Of a stretch of 10,893 nt of DNA, positions 7,686 to 10,893 are shown in pieces. The stretch is from Methyloglobulus sp. GTDB taxonomy: Bacteria > Pseudomonadota > Gammaproteobacteria > Methylococcales > Methylomonadaceae. The stretch lies in assembly GCA_013140405.1 (NCBI GenBank), contig JABFSV010000279.1:1-10893 (forward strand). Direction: 5' to 3'. Position 1 is the stretch's first letter. Each line of letters begins with the position of its first letter. Below the pieces are notes generated by a model. It had not been told where the DNA came from. It did no database searches and saw nothing but the letters and a program-made list of their open reading frames with translations. The position numbers and the translations under genes are program-made.

Positions 7686-8326
7686 TACTTCCCTCCCTTC
7701 TTTCTTTTATTTACGGGAGTCTTTGTTTCAGCACTTTGCTGCTCGTTATACGTCTTGACTGTTGCATCCATAACCATCGAATCTTCGGTTTCACCTGCTT
7801 TCCCTTTATCGACAGGTGTAATTTTTACATCATGGACTGTCACAATTCTGGGTAACGCGGCTAATCCACTGACAAACAAGCTCAATTCTTCATATTTACC
7901 AACCACCTCAATCTTAATTGGCAATTCAGAGTAAAACTCCTTCGCAATAGGTGCACCGGGCTGAAATAATCTAAACTCAAGTCCGCTCGCCAATCCAGTT
8001 TGGGAAATGTCGACCAACAAGCTCGCAACTTCCTCTTGCGTGGGCATCTGCTTAATCATTATGGCTAATGACGTTTCTATCTGTGCCAGTTGATCACGAT
8101 AATCCTGGAGATTGGCAGACTTTCTTTGCTTACCTTCAAAGTCAGTTTTTAAGTCAAGTTCCTTTTTTTCTAAGCCCGCCAGCTCATCTAGCTGCCCTAG
8201 GCTATCGAGATAAACGCCAGCCGCAGCGACAACCACACAAACAATAGCGATAACCAACCCTTTAACAGGCGCAGGCCAAGTCCCTGAAGCATTAATGTCC
8301 CAATTAATTTCCGACAGGTTCATCAT
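7685..8326 (-). CDS. pilO: Type IV pilus inner-membrane protein PilO
   Basis: PilO pairs with PilN in the inner membrane and contacts PilP in the alignment subcomplex. The 213-residue protein has a short cytoplasmic N-terminus, one membrane helix (about 22-40, VKGLVIAIVCVVVAAAGVYL) and a periplasmic coiled coil (about 42-108, rich in Glu, Lys, Gln and Leu). A ferredoxin-like core follows, including PTQEEVASLLVDISQTGLASG, a family hallmark. Two ATGs stand side by side at 8321-8326: the first overlaps the pilN stop by four bases, the second by one, and AAGGGG lies four and seven bases before them, so the start is uncertain by one residue. The Lys-rich tail (RKKGGK) ends at pilP. Confidence 0.95.
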   Translation of the reverse strand: MMNLSEINWDINASGTWPAPVKGLVIAIVCVVVAAAGVYLDSLGQLDELAGLEKKELDLKTDFEGKQRKSANLQDYRDQLAQIETSLAIMIKQMPTQEEVASLLVDISQTGLASGLEFRLFQPGAPIAKEFYSELPIKIEVVGKYEELSLFVSGLAALPRIVTVHDVKITPVDKGKAGETEDSMVMDATVKTYNEQQSAETKTPVNKRKKGGK

Positions 8327-8895
8327 TTCACCCCTTTTTCAGGTTCGGTCGGCTTTTTACCCAGCTTTGCTCGCATCGTAAAGTCGCTGTTTTGCTCGAC
8401 ATTGGTTTTATCTGGCGATTTGATAACATCAAGCTTCGGGCTTTGCAACCAGGAAGACGCTTCAATACCCCGCATGAAAGCTGAAACACGGGCGTTAGAT
8501 TGGGTTTTACCATCAAAAATTAGGTCAGAACCCATTTGGGTAAACTTGGTGAGAAAAACACCATCAGGTGTCGTTCTGGGGATTTCATCAAATAAATGCA
8601 CGATTTCAGGGCGACTTTCCTGCAATCGTTGTACAAGATCAATTTTAGCCAGTAGCTTACTTTTCTTTTCTCCAATGCTTTTGACTTCGACAATTTTGGT
8701 ATCCAAAATAGCGATTTCAGCTTGCAGCAGCTTGTTCCTTTGTTCTTGACGTTCTTTCAAGCCACCAATATAAAGATGCACCAACCCGAGAACAATCACT
8801 GTAGCCAACGCCGCCAATCCCATCAATAATAAAAATTCTTTTTTCTTTTGTTGGCGGAGTTCTTCTCGCCAAGGGAGTAGATTGATTTTTGCCAT
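8323..8895 (-). CDS. pilN: Type IV pilus inner-membrane protein PilN
   Basis: PilN anchors the cytoplasmic actin-like PilM to the inner membrane and dimerises with PilO. The 190-residue protein begins with the conserved PilM-binding stretch KINLLPWREE (3-12). A basic segment, one membrane helix (about 21-43) and a periplasmic coiled coil (about 46-85) follow, then a small globular domain containing RPEIVHLFDEIPRTTPDGVFLT. The start overlaps the pilM stop by one base (TAATG), and AAGGAG lies nine bases upstream on the minus strand, which fixes the start. The overlap with pilO implies translational coupling. Confidence 0.96.
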   Translation of the reverse strand: MAKINLLPWREELRQQKKKEFLLLMGLAALATVIVLGLVHLYIGGLKERQEQRNKLLQAEIAILDTKIVEVKSIGEKKSKLLAKIDLVQRLQESRPEIVHLFDEIPRTTPDGVFLTKFTQMGSDLIFDGKTQSNARVSAFMRGIEASSWLQSPKLDVIKSPDKTNVEQNSDFTMRAKLGKKPTEPEKGVK

Positions 8896-9956
8896 TAATC
8901 GAAACTCCTTAATGCCAACCCGCAGACCAACAACAATGCTGGTGCATCAGCACTCAACGCCTGGGGTTTCACCTTATTGGAAAGTGCCATGCTGATAAAT
9001 GGATTAGCGATGTAGGCACTCACCCCCAACGTTTGCTCGATCAAATTCTCGACCCCTGGAATGGAAGCGCAACCACCGGCCAGGATAATACCGTCAACAG
9101 TTCGATTGGCGCTCGATGAGACAAAAAACTGCATAGATCTTGAAATCTGCTGCACCATTGCTTTTTTGAAGGGTTCCAAAACATCGACCACATAACTCTC
9201 CGGCAGTCCTCCGCGTTTTTTTGCCAAACCCGCCTCTTCATAAGAAAATCCATAGCGCCGCTGAATCTCCTCTGTCAGCTGTTTTCCACCGAAGCCCTGC
9301 TCCCTGGTATAAATAGTCCGGCCATCATGGACAATACTCAACGCCGCCATTGTTGCCCCTATATCGGCGACAGCATAGGTCTTACCTTCATTGAAGCCCT
9401 CTAGTTGGTCAGTAAGTAACGCAAAAGAATTTTCTATCGCGAATGCCTCAACATCGACAATTTTTGTTTTTAGGCCCGCTTTGGACAGAGCCTCTACCCG
9501 ATCATTAACATTATCTTTTCTCGATGCCACCAACAATACATCAAGCATCTGAGGGTTAGCCTCATTGACTCGCTGCACTTCAAAGTCAAGATTAACCTCA
9601 TCCAGCGAGTAAGGCACGTACTGGGCCGCTTCGTCCAGCACTTGATCTTCAATTTCAGCGTCGCCCAAAGAAGCGGGGATGGTTATCACCTTAGACATTA
9701 CTGCTGACCCAGAAACGGCAACACAGGCATCTTTTAGCTTGGTTCCAGACTGTTTGACAGCAGCCTTTATGGCTTCGGCAATAGCATCAGTATTAGCAAT
9801 ATTTTTATCAACAAATGCATCTTGCGGCAAAGGGGCTACTGCGTAGCTTTCAACGCGGTAGCGAGTGCCTACTTTGCTTAATTCCAGTAACTTGACAGCG
9901 GCAGTGCTAATATCTAAACCAAGTACCGCATTCTGTTTCTGATTAAACCAGCTCAT
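8895..9956 (-). CDS. pilM: Type IV pilus actin-like ATPase PilM
   Basis: PilM is a cytoplasmic actin/FtsA-fold protein that binds the PilN N-terminus and couples the alignment subcomplex to the pilus motor. The 353-residue protein has the family length and the actin-fold nucleotide motifs: phosphate 1 VLGLDIS (11-17), phosphate 2 YAVADIGATMAALSI (194-208) with the following GFGGKQLTEEI, and the adenosine motif GIILAGGCASIPG (289-301). The ATG at 9954-9956 follows AAGGG eight to nine bases upstream and gives the standard MSWF start. It is the first gene of the pil operon and is divergent from mrcA. Confidence 0.97.
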   Translation of the reverse strand: MSWFNQKQNAVLGLDISTAAVKLLELSKVGTRYRVESYAVAPLPQDAFVDKNIANTDAIAEAIKAAVKQSGTKLKDACVAVSGSAVMSKVITIPASLGDAEIEDQVLDEAAQYVPYSLDEVNLDFEVQRVNEANPQMLDVLLVASRKDNVNDRVEALSKAGLKTKIVDVEAFAIENSFALLTDQLEGFNEGKTYAVADIGATMAALSIVHDGRTIYTREQGFGGKQLTEEIQRRYGFSYEEAGLAKKRGGLPESYVVDVLEPFKKAMVQQISRSMQFFVSSSANRTVDGIILAGGCASIPGVENLIEQTLGVSAYIANPFISMALSNKVKPQALSADAPALLLVCGLALRSFD

Positions 9957-9981
9957 GAAACGCCCTTATTTTATTAAAATT

Positions 9982-10008
9982 ATTCTAGTTGCAAAGTTGA
10001 TGTCCCAA
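9982..10008 (-). promoter_or_regulatory. Possible sigma-70 promoter for pilMNOPQ
   Basis: On the minus strand TTGGGA (10003-10008) is followed after 15 bases by TAGAAT (9982-9987), which matches TATAAT at five of six positions. The spacer is short. Transcription would begin about 20 bases before the pilM ATG. Another TATACT on the minus strand (10043-10048) lacks a good -35 element. This is a tentative assignment from motif reading only. Confidence 0.28.
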
Positions 10009-10084
10009 ATATCACCAAGCAATCAAAATCATCACCCGCAAAAGTATAGTAGTCTTTTACGTTTTCATACTAAAAAATATTCAA

Positions 10085-10113
10085 TTTATTTGTTTCTTGT
10101 GTTGCTCTATACT
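10085..10113 (+). promoter_or_regulatory. Possible sigma-70 promoter for mrcA
   Basis: TATACT (10108-10113) is a fair -10 element, with a poor -35 candidate TTTATT (10085-10090) at 17-base spacing. It would give a leader of roughly 95 bases before the mrcA start. It overlaps the left arm of the imperfect inverted repeat at 10101-10138. Support is weak. Confidence 0.2.
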
Positions 10114-10216
10114 CGCAGCCTGATGTTTCAGAGGCAACCCTGCCCCAAACCGAGTATTGTACCAAACACTTAAAGCCCCACTTTAACAACCCCACAAAAA
10201 CCCACCAGGATTATTC

Positions 10217-10893
10217 GTGCCCATAAAACTGCAAAACGGCAACATACTGAAATGGTTAGCTATTTTTATTGCGGTTATTATTGTAGGTATCGCTGCCTCT
10301 GGCTACGTTATTTATGGCCATCTAGCCGCTGAGTTACCGGATGTAAAAACTTTACGCGATGTACGTTATGAAGTGCCCCTCAGCATTTTCAGCAAAGACA
10401 ATCAATTGATCGCCCAATTTGGTGGCAATAAGCGCATGCCCATTAAAATCGAAGCAGTACCCAAACAGCTAATCAATGCTTTTCTTGCCGCCGAAGACGA
10501 TAGCTTTTTTGACCACCCTGGCGTTGATTACAAGGGCTTAATCCGGGCAGGCTTGCAGCTCGCCATGACCAGAAAAAAGAAACAAGGGGGTAGCACGATT
10601 ACCATGCAAGTTACCCGTAATTTCCTGCTCACCAGCGAAAAAACCTACACTCGCAAACTAAAAGAAATCATTCTTGCCTTAAAAATTGAGCGTGAATATC
10701 CAAAAGACAAGATCCTTGAGCTGTACCTTAACCAAATTTACATGGGCCACAGTGCTTACGGCATCGTAGCGGCGGCACAAACCTACTACGGCAAATCCCT
10801 CGACGAACTCACACTTGCTGAACAGGCCATGATTGCAGGATTGCCCAAAGCACCCTCAGCCTATAATCCAGTGACCAACCAGGAACGCGCACT
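10217..10893 (+). CDS. mrcA: Penicillin-binding protein 1A, N-terminal part (cut by window end)
   Basis: This is a bifunctional class A penicillin-binding protein that polymerises and cross-links peptidoglycan; about 225 residues fall in the window. It has a short cytoplasmic N-terminus, one membrane anchor (about 13-33) and most of a GT51 glycosyltransferase domain. Visible GT51 motifs are AAEDDSFFDHPGVD (91-104, catalytic Glu93), QGGSTITMQVTRN (123-135), KLKEIILALKIER (147-159) and ELYLNQIYMG (168-177). The transpeptidase domain lies beyond the right edge. The start is GTG at 10217-10219 with AGGA six bases upstream (10207-10210). Divergence from pilMNOPQ matches ponA/mrcA in Pseudomonas and relatives; the position and the LxDVRY-like stretch favour 1A over 1B. 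Confidence 0.95.
   Translation, partial: MPIKLQNGNILKWLAIFIAVIIVGIAASGYVIYGHLAAELPDVKTLRDVRYEVPLSIFSKDNQLIAQFGGNKRMPIKIEAVPKQLINAFLAAEDDSFFDHPGVDYKGLIRAGLQLAMTRKKKQGGSTITMQVTRNFLLTSEKTYTRKLKEIILALKIEREYPKDKILELYLNQIYMGHSAYGIVAAAQTYYGKSLDELTLAEQAMIAGLPKAPSAYNPVTNQERA

Larger units (their letters stand above)
9957..10216. other. Divergent intergenic region between pilM and mrcA
   Basis: This 260-base, mostly AT-rich stretch must hold the promoters for the pil operon (leftward) and mrcA (rightward). I see no credible gene in it. The mrcA-proximal part (about 10136-10205) is C-rich and T-poor on the plus strand. An imperfect inverted repeat, GTTGCTCT (10101-10108) with AGAGGCAAC (10130-10138), has one bulged base and could form a weak hairpin or operator. 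Confidence 0.7.

Noticed and set aside
7273..7758. 161-codon plus-strand open frame opposite pilP and the end of pilO
   Set aside because: It is fully antisense to well-identified genes, its product resembles nothing known to me, and no start signal is seen.
9992..10007. Sigma-54-like GGG...TTTGC upstream of pilM on the minus strand
   Set aside because: There are 11 bases between the closest GG and GC where the -24/-12 consensus needs 10, and the rest of the -24 box matches poorly.
9955..10173. 72-codon plus-strand frame in the mrcA-pilM intergenic region
   Set aside because: It begins inside the pilM start region on the other strand, lacks a ribosome-binding site, and has a composition expected from AT-rich non-coding DNA.

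Overview
The window is core chromosome of a gammaproteobacterium with moderate base composition. The order mrcA <> pilMNOPQ-aroK-aroB-damX-type-hemE is a well-known gammaproteobacterial arrangement: Pseudomonas and relatives have ponA divergent from pilMNOPQ, followed by aroK, aroB and a SPOR-domain gene. hemE directly after the SPOR gene, followed by a periplasmic DUF411 (CopG-like) copper-associated protein, would fit an environmental lineage such as a methanotroph (Methylococcales) or a related group. That lineage guess is weak and rests on gene order alone.

Layout, right to left on the minus strand. A divergent promoter region (9957-10216) separates the plus-strand gene for penicillin-binding protein 1A (mrcA, cut by the right window edge) from pilM. 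pilM, pilN, pilO, pilP and pilQ (9956 to 4743) are packed with 1-4 base overlaps or a 15-base gap. They encode the type IV pilus alignment subcomplex and outer-membrane secretin. A strong hairpin with a T-tract (4699-4725) follows pilQ, yet aroK starts only 22 bases further on. aroK, aroB, a 492-residue AAA-ATPase/SPOR protein (DamX type) and hemE then run with gaps of 12 bases or less, and a secreted DUF411 protein follows hemE after 32 bases.

How the genes relate: PilM (cytoplasmic), PilN and PilO (inner membrane), PilP (lipoprotein) and PilQ (outer-membrane ring) form the channel that passes the pilus through the envelope, and PilQ and the SPOR protein both carry domains of types that can bind peptidoglycan. 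MrcA makes peptidoglycan. AroK and AroB supply the shikimate pathway and HemE acts in heme synthesis. The DUF411 protein probably handles copper in the periplasm.

Nothing here looks like a new defence, mobile or secretion system: I see no transposase, tRNA, CRISPR array or foreign-looking island. The points worth a second look are regulatory and structural. They are the terminator inside an otherwise continuous gene string, the lack of Shine-Dalgarno sequences on aroK, damX and hemE, a hexanucleotide repeat in the PilQ linker, and the copper-type protein next to hemE.
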